Assembly: GCA_021604805.1 (NCBI GenBank)
Contig: BQJR01000003.1
Span: forward strand, 124,001-188,000
Length of the DNA stretch: 64,000 nt
Direction of reading: 5' to 3'
Origin: Planctomycetota bacterium
GTDB taxonomy: Bacteria > Planctomycetota > B15-G4
Position numbers and translations under genes: made by a program. A model generated the notes under the pieces. The model was given only the letters and a program-made list of their open reading frames with translations. It had not been told where the DNA came from and did not search any database. Below are positions 1 to 8,024 of this stretch, one piece after another. Each line of letters opens with the position of its first letter. The first letter of the stretch is position 1.

Positions 1-1
1 C

Positions 2-511
2 AACTTCTACGTGGTCGACACAGGCACGCTCGCCGGCGTGGACTCGGCAGCGCTCGCCGGTCTCGAGTTCGCTTACGTGACCGGGCCGCTCTCCTTCGCC
101 GGCGAATGGAGCACCGTGATGCTCGATCGCAGCATGGGCGACGTGAACTTCGACGGCTGGTCGTTGGAGAGCGCCTACTCGCTCACCGGCGAGTCGCGCG
201 CCGAGGCCTACCGCATGAGTGCCGGCGAGTTCAAACGCCTCAAGCCCGCACGCGACGCCCAAGGCCTCGACCTGGCCAGCGGCGGCGCCTGGGAGCTGGC
301 CGCGCGCGTGTCGAACATCGACCTGAACGACGGCGCCGTGGCCGGCGGCGAAGCCAACATGCTCACCACCGGCGTGAACTGGTACCCGACCGACTTCACG
401 CGTTTCCTGTTCGGCTGGACGAATGTGCTCAGCACGCGCGGCGGTTCGGCCGCCACCAACGACGCCGACGGCCTCGACGCGATCACCCTGCGCGCCCAGA
501 TGACCTTCTGA
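2..511 (+). CDS. Phosphate-selective porin O/P family, C-terminal part (5' end outside window)
   Basis: The reading frame is open from the left edge, so only the last 169 residues are present. They show alternating hydrophobic/polar strands ending in Phe, the usual C-terminal signature of outer-membrane beta-barrels recognised by the BAM machinery. The segment GGAWELAARVSNIDLND followed by a GVNWYPTDFTRFLFGW-type strand is characteristic of the phosphate-selective porin O/P (OprO/OprP) family, trimeric 16-strand channels for phosphate or polyphosphate. Substrate is inferred from family only; phosphate specificity depends on loop Arg/Lys residues upstream of the window. A promoter-like site for the next gene lies just after the stop. 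No other family is a serious competitor, but a generic porin cannot be excluded. Confidence 0.8.
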   Translation, partial: NFYVVDTGTLAGVDSAALAGLEFAYVTGPLSFAGEWSTVMLDRSMGDVNFDGWSLESAYSLTGESRAEAYRMSAGEFKRLKPARDAQGLDLASGGAWELAARVSNIDLNDGAVAGGEANMLTTGVNWYPTDFTRFLFGWTNVLSTRGGSAATNDADGLDAITLRAQMTF

Positions 512-531
512 GCAGACGAGCACTCGCGCCC

Positions 532-559
532 TTGAGACACAGGGCGCAGTGCCCACAAT
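532..559 (+). promoter_or_regulatory. Putative sigma70-type promoter of the M32 carboxypeptidase gene
   Basis: TTGAGA (532-537), a 16-bp spacer and CACAAT (554-559) lie just ahead of the gene, giving a 5' leader of about 20 nt. A GGAG Shine-Dalgarno sits 7 nt before the ATG at 587. Seen by eye only. Confidence 0.4.
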
Positions 560-586
560 GGGCTCCCCTCACTCGCGGAGCCCGAC

Positions 587-2083
587 ATGGCGACCCCGGC
601 CTACGACCAGTTGCTCGAGCGCTACGCCGAGATCAAAGACCTCGAAGGCGCACAGTCGATCCTCGGCTGGGACCAAGAAGTGATGATGCCCGCCGGCGGC
701 GGCGCGGCGCGCGCGCACAGCATGGCCTCGCTCGCAGGCGTGTTGCACGCCAAGCGCACGGCGCCCGAGCTGCGCAAGCTGTTGGGCTCGCTCAAGCGCG
801 GTCGCGCCAAGTTGAAGCCGCGGGAGCGGCGCAGCTTGGAGCTCGCGCAGCATGCCGTCGACAAGGCCTCGGCGATCCCGGCACGACTCGCCACCGAGAT
901 CGCGCACGCCGAGAGCGCTGGCCTCGAGGCCTGGCGCGCCGCGCGTGAGGCGCGCGACGTGCGCGGCTTCGTGCCCGCACTCGAACGCATGGTCGGCCTG
1001 AAGCGCGAAGTCGCCGCGCTGCGTGGCAAACCCGGCAAGCTCTACGACCCGCTGCTCGACGAGTTCGAACCCGGCGCCACGATGGCCGAGATCGATCCGC
1101 TGCTCACCGAGCTCAAGGAGCTCACCGTGCCGCTCGTGAAGCGCGTGGTGGCCAGCGGCGTCAAGCCGAACATGAAGCCCTTCGTCGGGCGCTTCAAGGT
1201 CGACGCGCAACGCGCCTTCGCGCGCGAGATCTGCCTGGCCATGGGCATCGACCCCGAGCGTTCGCGCATGGACCTGTCCACCCATCCGTTCTGCGGCGGC
1301 GTGGCTCCCGACGACGTGCGCATGACCTCGCGCTACGACCCACGCGACACGCGCGGCGGGCTCTTCGGTGCGATCCACGAAGCGGGCCACGGCCTCTACG
1401 AGCAAGGCCTCGACGCACGCCGCGCGCGCACGCCGCTCGGTGGTGCGATCTCTTCGGCGGTGCACGAGAGTCAGTCGCGGTTGTGGGAGAACAACGTCGG
1501 GCGCGGCAAGCCCTTCTGGACCTACTGGGCGCGCAAGTTGCGCGCGGCGCATCCGCAGCTCAAGGGTCTCAGCGTGGACAAGATCGTGGCCGCGGCCAAC
1601 GAGATGCGTCCCTCCTTGATCCGCGTGGAAGCCGACGAGCTCACTTACAACCTGCACATCGTGCTGCGCTACGAGATCGAGCGCGACCTGATCCAAGGCG
1701 AGCTCGAAGTGCGCGAGCTGCGCGACCGTTGGAACACGAACATGTCGGAGATGCTCGGCGTGACGCCGCGGCACGACACCGAGGGCGTGCTCCAAGACAT
1801 CCACTGGGCCATGGGCTTGTTCGGCTACTTCCCCACCTACAGCCTGGGCAACCTCTACGCCGCGCAGTTCATGGCCACCGCGCGCAAACAAATCCGCGGC
1901 CTCGACGGGCGCATCGCCAAGGGCGACATGGAACCGCTGCGCGAGTGGTTGCGCGTGAACATCCATCGGCACGACCAGGTGTACACCGCGGGACAACTCG
2001 TGAAGCGCGTGACCGGCGCACCGCTCTCCGTCGACGCCTTCCGCACTTACATCACCGCCAAGGTCGACGCGCTCTACCACTGA
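587..2083 (+). CDS. Thermostable carboxypeptidase 1, Taq type (peptidase family M32)
   Basis: A 498-residue cytosolic zinc metallocarboxypeptidase that removes C-terminal amino acids from peptides. The zinc-binding HExxH motif is present as HEAGH at residues 264-268, in the M32-typical context GAIHEAGHGLYEQG. The downstream ESQSRLWEN segment is the other M32 hallmark, carrying the third zinc ligand Glu. Length matches the family (about 500 residues) and the protein is helical without a signal peptide, as expected. ATG at 587 is chosen because a GGAG lies 7 nt upstream and the N-terminus YDQLLERYAEIKDLEGAQSILGWDQEVMMP is where the family begins. It stands alone between the porin and exonuclease III, probably a monocistronic peptide-recycling gene. 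Confidence 0.93.
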   Translation: MATPAYDQLLERYAEIKDLEGAQSILGWDQEVMMPAGGGAARAHSMASLAGVLHAKRTAPELRKLLGSLKRGRAKLKPRERRSLELAQHAVDKASAIPARLATEIAHAESAGLEAWRAAREARDVRGFVPALERMVGLKREVAALRGKPGKLYDPLLDEFEPGATMAEIDPLLTELKELTVPLVKRVVASGVKPNMKPFVGRFKVDAQRAFAREICLAMGIDPERSRMDLSTHPFCGGVAPDDVRMTSRYDPRDTRGGLFGAIHEAGHGLYEQGLDARRARTPLGGAISSAVHESQSRLWENNVGRGKPFWTYWARKLRAAHPQLKGLSVDKIVAAANEMRPSLIRVEADELTYNLHIVLRYEIERDLIQGELEVRELRDRWNTNMSEMLGVTPRHDTEGVLQDIHWAMGLFGYFPTYSLGNLYAAQFMATARKQIRGLDGRIAKGDMEPLREWLRVNIHRHDQVYTAGQLVKRVTGAPLSVDAFRTYITAKVDALYH

Positions 2084-2111
2084 AGCGCGAGACCTGCGCG
2101 CAGCGTGCGTC

Positions 2112-2151
2112 GTCGCGCGCAAGCCGTCGCGCGCAAGCCGTCGCGCACGCC
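2112..2151 (+). repeat. Short 14-bp tandem repeat in the gap before exonuclease III
   Basis: The unit GTCGCGCGCAAGCC occurs twice in perfect tandem (2112-2125, 2126-2139) followed by a degenerate 12-bp third copy (2140-2151). It sits between the M32 stop and the exonuclease III start. No function is evident; replication slippage in GC-rich intergenic DNA is the simplest explanation. Confidence 0.6.
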
Positions 2152-2207
2152 GATCAAGAGTTCCCATGCCCGCTCCCTCCCCTGCTCTGCCCCTCGAGAC
2201 GCCCACC

Positions 2208-2975
2208 ATGCAAGTCGTGACCTGGAACGTGAACTCGGTGCGCGCGCGCCTGCAGCGCATCTTGCCGTGGCTCGACGAGAACCGTCCCGACGTGGTGTGC
2301 CTGCAAGAGACCAAGTGCGTGGACGACGTGTTCCCCGTGGAGGAGTTCGAAGCGCTCGGCTACGAGTGCGCGCTGCACGGACAGAAGACCTACAACGGCG
2401 TGGCGATCCTGAGCCGCCCCGGCGTGGAAGACGTGGTCTGCGGCGTGCCCGGCGAAGGTGACGACGCCCAGGCGCGCGTGATCGCCGGCACCGTGGGCGA
2501 CCTGCGTGTGCTCAACCTCTACGTGGTGAACGGCAAGTCGGTCGGCGACCCGAAGTACGACTTCAAGCTCGAGTGGATGCAGCGCGTGGCCGACTACATC
2601 GCGTCCGACTTCCCGATGGACCAGAAGGTCGTGGTCGTCGGCGACTTCAACGTCACCTTCGACGACCGCGACATGCTCGACCCGGAAGCTTGGCGCGACA
2701 AGATCCTGTGCAGCCAACCCGAACGCGACGCACTGGCCGCGATGATGAAGCCCGGCCTCACCGACGCCTTCCGCGAGTTCGAACAGGACGCCGGGCACTT
2801 CACCTGGTGGGACTTCCGCACGCGCGGCTTCCAACGTGGCGACGGCCTGCGCATCGACCACGTGCTGCTCAGCCCGCCCGCGATGGCCGCCTGCAGCGGC
2901 GTGCGCGTGGATGTCGAGGAGCGCGCGCGCGAGAAGCCGTCGGATCACGCCCCGGTGATCGCCGAGTTCACCTGA
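2208..2975 (+). CDS. xthA: Exodeoxyribonuclease III (AP endonuclease, EEP superfamily)
   Basis: A 255-residue Mg2+-dependent 3'-5' exonuclease/AP endonuclease of base excision repair. The endonuclease/exonuclease/phosphatase fold is marked by WNVNSVRARL at the N-terminus, VCLQETKC with the metal-binding Glu, GDFNVTFDDRD with the catalytic Asp-x-Asn, and the terminal SDHAPV with the catalytic Asp-His pair. Length is normal. The frame is open from an ATG at 2166 (14 extra residues, Pro/Leu-rich), but the ATG at 2208 gives the family's normal beginning MQVVTWNVNS, so it is preferred. It is not obviously co-transcribed with neighbours. A family 4-type uracil-DNA glycosylase gene in the same window at 10.3 kb could supply its abasic-site substrates. 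Confidence 0.95.
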   Translation: MQVVTWNVNSVRARLQRILPWLDENRPDVVCLQETKCVDDVFPVEEFEALGYECALHGQKTYNGVAILSRPGVEDVVCGVPGEGDDAQARVIAGTVGDLRVLNLYVVNGKSVGDPKYDFKLEWMQRVADYIASDFPMDQKVVVVGDFNVTFDDRDMLDPEAWRDKILCSQPERDALAAMMKPGLTDAFREFEQDAGHFTWWDFRTRGFQRGDGLRIDHVLLSPPAMAACSGVRVDVEERAREKPSDHAPVIAEFT

Positions 2976-3040
2976 GCGCGGGCACAGGTTTGAGTGCGGC
3001 GCGCTTTCGGCTGCCAGCGCCGCAGGCTCACGCCGGAGTG

Positions 3041-4015
3041 TCAGCGGGGTTCAGCGAGCGCTACGAGGTGACTGGCGAAGGGCAGCGGCAGCACACGCCC
3101 GACGGCGTTCTCGAGCGCGCACATGGCGCCACACACCGCCGAAGCACGAGCGCTCGGTAGACGGCGCCCCGCCAGGAACTGTCGCAAGGCTTCGGCGCGC
3201 TCGGGTGGCGCTCCGGCTCGGCGCGCGGCGCGCCGAGCGAGCGGCGTGAGCCAACTATGGAAACCGCGCAACCGGCGCACGCGGAAGCCGTGCTCGAGCA
3301 GAGTCTGGCGCAACGTGGACGGCGTGTAGCGACGCCGATGTCCCACGGCCACGTCTTCGAGGGACCACAACGAGGGCCGCGCGGGCACGGTGAGCAACAG
3401 CGCGCCGTCGGGAGCCAAGCTCTCGCGCAAGGGCGTCAACAGTTCGCTCTCGTCGGCGTGTTCCAGCACGTCGCAGAGCAGCGCCAGGTCGACGGGTTCA
3501 GCGAGCGGCGGGCGCGGCGTGCCGCTGCGAAGGAGCGTGCCCGAGAGGCGCGTGCGCGCGACCTCGAGCGCGGCGCGTTGCATGTCGAGCCCGACGCTCC
3601 GCCACCCTTGAGCTTCGAGGGCGGCCAGCACGTAACCCGAACCGCAACCCAAGTCGAAGGCCAGGCCCGCGCGACCGCGGGCGCGTTGCCACGCGCGCAG
3701 CGTCTGCAAGATCACCGCGTTGCGTGAGGCGTACCACCAATGGTCGCCGTCGAGCGCGGCATCGGAGGCTGAGAGTTCGGCGGGATACTCGGGCACGCCG
3801 GGGCGCTCGTCGAGCTCGAGGATGCCCCCGCGATGTTCCAGCTCATGCGCGCAGTGCAGGCAGCGCAGCGTGACCGCCGCCGAGGCCTCCTCGTGACCGT
3901 CCGCGGGCCGCCCGCTCCTGCTCTTGCCGGGCTCGCTCGCACTCGAGGGCAGCTCCCAGGCGCCCGAGCAGGCTGGGCATCGCAGGGTCAGGGCTCGCAT
4001 GATGACCTCGGGCAT
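3041..4015 (-). CDS. Class I SAM-dependent methyltransferase with N-terminal zinc-ribbon module
   Basis: 324 residues. The N-terminus carries two CxxC knuckles, CPAC at about residue 13 and CLHC near residue 52, in a Trm112-like layout that ends in GGILELD; this is a known fusion partner of small methyltransferases. The Rossmann methyltransferase follows: AFDLGCGSGYVLAALEAQGW is the SAM-binding motif I, with GLDMQ as the acidic strand-2 end and LALLCDVLEHADE as motif post-I/IV, typical of Methyltransf_11/UbiE-like enzymes. The substrate cannot be told; the HWWYASRNAVI segment resembles enzymes acting on lipid-linked or surface-glycan substrates. Two in-frame ATGs (4015 and 4000) each have a GAGG upstream, so the start is ambiguous by five residues. 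It is convergent with the exonuclease III gene. Confidence 0.8.
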   Translation of the reverse strand: MPEVIMRALTLRCPACSGAWELPSSASEPGKSRSGRPADGHEEASAAVTLRCLHCAHELEHRGGILELDERPGVPEYPAELSASDAALDGDHWWYASRNAVILQTLRAWQRARGRAGLAFDLGCGSGYVLAALEAQGWRSVGLDMQRAALEVARTRLSGTLLRSGTPRPPLAEPVDLALLCDVLEHADESELLTPLRESLAPDGALLLTVPARPSLWSLEDVAVGHRRRYTPSTLRQTLLEHGFRVRRLRGFHSWLTPLARRAARRAGAPPERAEALRQFLAGRRLPSARASAVCGAMCALENAVGRVLPLPFASHLVALAEPR

Positions 4016-4145
4016 CGGTGACCTCGGGCCTCGGACAGGGATGACCTCAGACCCAGGACGCCGCGGCTTCGGGGCACGCCAGCGCCGAGCGCTCCCTCAC
4101 GACAAGACTCAGCACCCAGCGGCGCCGGGCCTCAGCAGCGACACC

Positions 4146-4210
4146 GCCGATCAGCTGCCGATCAGCCGCCGATCAGCAGGGCCTCAGCGGCGGACCAGCA
4201 GGGTCTCAGC
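4146..4210. repeat. Short tandem repeats between methyltransferase and tRNA-Cys
   Basis: Three head-to-tail copies of an 11-bp unit GCCGATCAGCN (4146-4156, 4157-4167, 4168-4178) are followed by two copies of AGCAGGG(C/T)CTCAGC starting at about 4175 and 4197. They fill the region downstream of the tRNA. No coding or hairpin role is evident. Confidence 0.6.
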
Positions 4211-4212
4211 AA

Positions 4213-4286
4213 TGGAGGCGGCAGTCGGAGTCGAACCGACGATGACGGATTTGCAATCCGTTGCCTTACCACTTGGCTATGCCGCC
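4213..4286 (-). tRNA. tRNA-Cys (anticodon GCA), CCA end encoded
   Basis: On the minus strand the acceptor 5' strand GGCGGCA (4286-4280) pairs with TGCCGCC (4223-4217). The discriminator is U73 (4216), the identity base of tRNA-Cys, and CCA is encoded at 4215-4213. The anticodon arm ACGGA-TTGCAAA-TCCGT presents GCA, and the T arm contains GGTTCGACTCC. Total length is 74 nt including CCA, normal for a tRNA with a short variable loop. It is the only RNA gene seen in the window. Confidence 0.97.
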
Positions 4287-4303
4287 CCGCTGAAGAGCCG
4301 CAT

Positions 4304-4331
4304 ACCCTAGCAACGCCCCCCGGTTGAGCAA
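4304..4331 (-). promoter_or_regulatory. Putative promoter of tRNA-Cys
   Basis: On the minus strand TTGCTC (4331-4326), 16 bp, TAGGGT (4309-4304) places a transcription start 8-12 nt ahead of the mature tRNA 5' end. The site overlaps the region where the divergent lyase frame is nominally open, which is one argument that the lyase starts further downstream. Confidence 0.35.
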
Positions 4332-4410
4332 AGCGCCCTCGGCTCCCGGCGCCCGAGCGGGTAGAACCGCAAGCCCTGGTTTCCCCCCGGCCCCACCGAG
4401 TCGACACGCC

Positions 4411-5403
4411 TTGAGACTTCACCCCGAGCAGGCGCTGTTCAGTTCCCAACGTCCGTTCCCCGCGATCTCGGCCTGCGACCACTACGCGGGCACCGAGCCG
4501 CGCATGCGCAAGGCGCTCGCGTTGCAGGCCGAGCAAGCCGGGCGCTTCGACGTCACGCTCGACATGGAAGACGGCGCCCCCACCGGGCACGAAGCCGACC
4601 ACGCCGATCTGATCGTGACGCTGTTGCGCGAGCGCGACCGCTCACCCGGCGAAGTCGGCGTGCGCGTGCACGACGCCGAGAGCGTCTGGTTCCAACGCGA
4701 CCTCGAGACGCTGCTGGCTGGCGCCGCCGGCCTCTTCGACTACCTCACGATCCCCAAGGTGCTCGGCGCGCGTCAGCTCGCCGACACGATCACGGCGGTG
4801 CAGCGCGCCTGCCAGTCGCACGGCGTCAAGAAAGAGCTGCCGCTGCACGTGCTGCTCGAGACGCACGGCGCGCTGCACGACGCTTACCCGCTGGCGAGCC
4901 TGCCGTGGTTGCGCAGCCTCGACTTCGGGATCATGGACTTCATCTCAGCGCACCACGGCGCCATCGACGCCGCCGCGATGCACAGCCCGCTGCAGTTCGA
5001 GCACGCCTTGTTGCGCCGCGCGAAGACCACGCAGGTGGCCGCTGCCTTGGCGCACGGTTTGGTGCCCACCCATGGCGTCACGCTGGCCGTGCGCGACCCC
5101 GAACAGGTGGCCGCCGACGCCTCGCGCGCGCATCACGAGTTCGGCTACCTGCGCATGTGGTCGATCCACCCGAGTCAGATCGAGCCGATCCTCACGGCCT
5201 TCGCCCCCACCCGCGACGAAACGGCACGCGCCGAGCAAGTGCTGCTCGCGGGGCAGGCCGCCGGCTGGGGTCCGATCGAAATCGACGGGCGGCTCTACGA
5301 CCGCGCCAGCTACCGCTACTGGTGGCAGCTGCTGCGGCGCGCCGAACGCGATGGCAGCGAGCTGTCTCCCGAGGCGCAGCGGGCCTTCTTCAGCGAGACC
5401 TGA
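4411..5403 (+). CDS. HpcH/HpaI aldolase / citrate lyase beta-like (CitE-like) protein
   Basis: 330 residues, TIM-barrel C-C lyase family that includes citrate lyase beta subunits, malyl-CoA/citramalyl-CoA lyases and malyl-CoA thioesterases. The acidic metal-binding strand VTLDMEDGAP, the HVLLETHGALHDAY strand with the second acidic ligand, and the LDFGIMDFISAHHGAI and RMWSIHPSQI segments follow the family order. No CitD or CitF partner gene is nearby, so a role in classical citrate fermentation is unlikely; a CoA-thioester lyase role is more plausible but the acyl substrate is unknown. The frame is open from a TTG at 4324, but those first 29 residues are Pro/Ala/Arg-rich and overlap the tRNA promoter; the TTG at 4411 gives a family-like N-terminus and is preferred with modest confidence. 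Convergent with the next gene, 12 bp apart. Confidence 0.75.
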   Translation: MRLHPEQALFSSQRPFPAISACDHYAGTEPRMRKALALQAEQAGRFDVTLDMEDGAPTGHEADHADLIVTLLRERDRSPGEVGVRVHDAESVWFQRDLETLLAGAAGLFDYLTIPKVLGARQLADTITAVQRACQSHGVKKELPLHVLLETHGALHDAYPLASLPWLRSLDFGIMDFISAHHGAIDAAAMHSPLQFEHALLRRAKTTQVAAALAHGLVPTHGVTLAVRDPEQVAADASRAHHEFGYLRMWSIHPSQIEPILTAFAPTRDETARAEQVLLAGQAAGWGPIEIDGRLYDRASYRYWWQLLRRAERDGSELSPEAQRAFFSET

Positions 5404-5415
5404 GCGCAGGCTCCG

Positions 5416-5877
5416 TCAGGCGCCGGCTGGGTCGGTGGAGGCCTGCAAGCCGTCGAGTTCGGGCCACTGGCGTCGGGCGATCTCCAGGTAGAGATCCACG
5501 TCGGCGTCACCGTGGGCTTCGCGGGCAGCCTTCAGCGCGTCGGGCAACTTCTTGGGGTCGGGTTGCTCGTCGCCTTCGATCTGGCCGTCCTCGTGCGGCA
5601 CCCCGGTCGCGTCGAGGAAACCGGTGACGAGCTCCTTACGCGGGCCGAGCAGGTAGGCGCGCAGCAGGTCGCCGGCCACGTCGTCGTCGCGCTTGCGCAC
5701 GAAGTAGGCGCGCAGGGCTTTGAGCTTGAGCTCCTCGGGACGCTTGCGCACCGAAGCCGGCCGCGAGTTGAGCGAGCTGGCGATCGGGCCGTCGAGCGCG
5801 TTGCGAACCGCATCGGGCAACGCGCGGTAAATCTCGGCCAAGCGATCAGGCGACATCTCAGTAAGAAGGCGGTGCAC
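5416..5877 (-). CDS. Hypothetical protein, 153 aa, unrecognised
   Basis: A soluble, highly charged alpha-helical protein with no signal peptide or membrane segment. The N-terminal half (LTEMSPDRLAEIYRALPDAVRNALDG) looks like a helical adaptor; the middle is Lys/Arg-rich (VRKRPEELKLKALRAYFVRKRDDD), and the C-terminus is acidic and ends with ARRQWPELDGLQ. The segment DLLRAYLLGPRKELVTGFLDATGV followed by an acidic GQIEGDE stretch suggests a small two-lobed helical bundle. I recognise no family. Codon use matches the neighbours (strong third-position G/C), and the convergent arrangement 12 bp from the lyase stop supports a real gene. It is transcribed away from the 419-bp regulatory gap upstream of the radical SAM gene. 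Confidence 0.65.
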   Translation of the reverse strand: MHRLLTEMSPDRLAEIYRALPDAVRNALDGPIASSLNSRPASVRKRPEELKLKALRAYFVRKRDDDVAGDLLRAYLLGPRKELVTGFLDATGVPHEDGQIEGDEQPDPKKLPDALKAAREAHGDADVDLYLEIARRQWPELDGLQASTDPAGA

Positions 5878-6296
5878 GGGGAAGCTCTCCTGCGGCGGAC
5901 GCGGTCATCGGGGACGGGCAGGGATCATAGTCATCCGCGCCGCAGCTCCCCCACGCGAACTCGCGCGTGAACGGCGCGTCCCGCTCGAGCTCAGCCGGCG
6001 CGCATAACCGCATGCATATTCATGCGCCTCGAAGATCGCGCGACTCGGACCCAGGGATCGCGAAGCGCTCAACTTTTGAGGCTCCGCAACCGCGTCGAAA
6101 CGCTGAGAAGGCGGTAGACTCCCCCAGTCTTAGGGGGATCCGAGCTGTGAACCCGTGTCGAGGAAGGCACGACCAGTTCCTGGATCCGCCGCAAGGCAGC
6201 TCCACCAACATGACGACAAGCAAGCAGTGCCGCACGGGCATGCGGCCCGTGCCCGCTTGAACCACCACGCACCCTGCAGGTGTTAGGGAGAGAACG
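5878..6296. other. 419-bp divergent intergenic region / structured leader of the radical SAM gene
   Basis: No ORF here looks coding. Visible elements: a nested palindrome GCATG-N6-CATGC (6010-6025) inside a GGCG...CGCC frame, which could be an operator; a -10-like TAGACT at 6115-6120 without a convincing -35; a small hairpin CCCCC-N7-GGGGG (6121-6137); a larger hairpin at 6221-6259 with a 7-bp core stem (6232-6238 with 6246-6252) and an outer CAAGC/GCTTG stem; and the imperfect palindrome CACCCTGCAGGTG just before the start. The Shine-Dalgarno AGGGAG is 7 nt ahead of the ATG at 6297. I could not match a cobalamin riboswitch consensus despite the B12-binding-type product. Confidence 0.5.
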
Positions 6297-7829
6297 ATGA
6301 AAGTCGCGCTGATCTACGCGAAGTCCCAGACGCTTCGCGGCAAGGTCGCCAACGCTTACGCGGAGGAAGACGAGACCAAGGGCGAGTACTCGCGTGACGA
6401 GATCTACCCGCCGCTCGGCATCGCCACTCTGGCCGCGCGCCTCGAGACCTACGGTGACTACGAAGTGCGTCTGCAAGACGACTCACTCGACTCACTCGAC
6501 GAGCTCAAGGAGGCCATGCGCTGGGCCGACGTCGTCGGCATCTCCTCGCTCACGCCGAACGCCAAGCGCGCGCGTGAGCTGGGCGTGATCTGTAAGCAAG
6601 AGATCGGCCGTCCCACGATCCTCGGTGGCCCGCATCCCACGACCAACCCCGAGTACTTCCTGGAGAGCGGCGCCGCCGACATCTGCTGCCAAGGCGAGGG
6701 CGACTTCACGCTCCCCGAAGTGCTGCAGAACATCGACAAGCCCGAGAACTGGGAGAACATCAAGGGCATCACGTTCATGAAGGACGGCGAGCTGCACGCG
6801 ACCCCGCGGCGCGAGCTGATCCAGAAGATGGACGAGGTGCCGTGGCCGGCGTACCACCTCTACGACATGGCCAAGTACTTCGACACGATGGTCACGCCTG
6901 GCGTCACCTTGATGTCGAGTCGCGGCTGCCCGTTCTCGTGCACCTTCTGCGATGCCGAGATGACGCCGCGCACCTACCGCGCGATGAACCCGAACAACAC
7001 CGTCGACCTGCTCGAGCACCTGCTCAAGACTTACAACCCGCCGCAGCTCTTCATCTTCGACGACCTGTTCACGATCCAGCGCAAGCGTGTGCTCGGCATC
7101 TGCAAGGAGATCGTCGCGCGCGGGCTGGCTTTCGAGTGGTCGTGTGAGTCGCGCGTCGACACCGTGGACATCGAGATGCTGCGGTGGATGCGCAAGGCCG
7201 GCTGCGTGAAGATCTACTACGGCCTCGAGTCGGGTTCGCCCGACATGCTCGTGACCATGAAGAAGGACGTCACGCCGGAGAAGATCCTGCGCGGCGCCAA
7301 GCTGAACCGCATGGTCGGCATGTACTTCAAGTTCTTCATCCTGTACGGCTTCCCGAGCGACACGGTGAAGGATCACAGGCTCACCGAAGAGCTCGTGGCG
7401 AACGCGCGCAGCAACGCGATCTCGGTGTCGATCCTCGTGCCGATCCCGGGCACTGCCGTGTTCGAAGAGATCAAAGGTCAGCTCACGGGCGACGTCACCG
7501 AGACGGAGTTCCACTTCTGGCACCACACCGAGATGTGGAAACACCCCACGTTCAGTCACGACGAGATGGTCGAGGAGCGCGATCGCTTGATCCGCCGTCA
7601 CCACCAAGTGATCGGGAGCTGGAAGCACAAGATCCACAAGAAGTGGGAGCGCATCTGCGCCTTCGCGCGCTACCCCGTGTTGATCTCCGACTTCTTCGAG
7701 ATCCGTCGTCGCAAGAAGCAGTACTTGAAGCGGATCAAGAACCAGTGGGGTGAGCGCTTGGCGCGCGACCAGGTGAAGCTGCAGATCCCCAAGGTCGGCG
7801 TGAAACACAACGCCGCTCCGAAGGCCTGA
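6297..7829 (+). CDS. B12-binding-domain radical SAM protein
   Basis: 510 residues. The N-terminal 150 residues form a Rossmann cobalamin-binding-type domain (PPLGIATLAARLE, DVVGISSLTPNAKRA, TILGGPHPTTNPE, CCQGEGD). The radical SAM domain follows with the [4Fe-4S] motif CxxxCxxC at Cys211, Cys215 and Cys218, then a TIM-barrel with CVKIYYGLESGSPDML and FFILYGFPSDT. This is the BchE/HpnJ/P-methylase-like class that performs methylations, cyclisations or other radical chemistry on lipids, tetrapyrroles or peptides; the substrate is unknown. The C-terminal 120 residues are basic (HHQVIGSWKHKIHKKWERIC, then RRRKKQYLKRIKNQWGERLA), which may contact membrane or RNA. It is monocistronic, with a long structured leader upstream and a strong terminator downstream, suggesting its own regulation. 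Confidence 0.9.
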   Translation: MKVALIYAKSQTLRGKVANAYAEEDETKGEYSRDEIYPPLGIATLAARLETYGDYEVRLQDDSLDSLDELKEAMRWADVVGISSLTPNAKRARELGVICKQEIGRPTILGGPHPTTNPEYFLESGAADICCQGEGDFTLPEVLQNIDKPENWENIKGITFMKDGELHATPRRELIQKMDEVPWPAYHLYDMAKYFDTMVTPGVTLMSSRGCPFSCTFCDAEMTPRTYRAMNPNNTVDLLEHLLKTYNPPQLFIFDDLFTIQRKRVLGICKEIVARGLAFEWSCESRVDTVDIEMLRWMRKAGCVKIYYGLESGSPDMLVTMKKDVTPEKILRGAKLNRMVGMYFKFFILYGFPSDTVKDHRLTEELVANARSNAISVSILVPIPGTAVFEEIKGQLTGDVTETEFHFWHHTEMWKHPTFSHDEMVEERDRLIRRHHQVIGSWKHKIHKKWERICAFARYPVLISDFFEIRRRKKQYLKRIKNQWGERLARDQVKLQIPKVGVKHNAAPKA

Positions 7830-7874
7830 GACCTGCGAGTTCTCGGCGCGCGCTGCGGCCGCGCCTGACAGACA

Positions 7875-7916
7875 ACGAGCCCGGTCCGCGTGCGCGCGGG
7901 CCGGGCTCGTTTCGTC
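7875..7916. terminator. Intrinsic terminator between radical SAM gene and convergent pepA
   Basis: A 16-bp stem (7875-7890 with 7895-7910) with a single T:G pair and a four-base TGCG loop, followed by TTCGTC on the plus strand. Located 45 bp after the radical SAM stop and 115 bp beyond the pepA stop on the other strand, it can serve both convergent transcripts. Confidence 0.8.
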
Positions 7917-8024
7917 ATCTCGGGACGCCTCGCCTCGGAGGCGCGCGCCTGTGTTCCGCTCACGGCCAAGTGGTCAGGGCTGCAGGGACTCCGCCGCCGT
8001 GACACTCACCCGTTCGCGGTCGCG

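Noticed and set aside
569..2314. Long minus-strand open frame opposite the M32 peptidase
   Set aside because: It mirrors the codon structure of a gene with intact catalytic motifs; the translation is His/Arg/Val-rich without domains. Typical shadow in high-GC DNA.
4324..4410. N-terminal 29 residues of the CitE-like protein
   Set aside because: Low-complexity Pro/Ala/Arg sequence overlapping the tRNA-Cys promoter; the TTG at 4411 gives a more family-like N-terminus.
5878..6296. Cobalamin riboswitch ahead of the radical SAM gene
   Set aside because: Expected from the product, but I could not find the conserved B12 box or the typical multi-stem order by eye.
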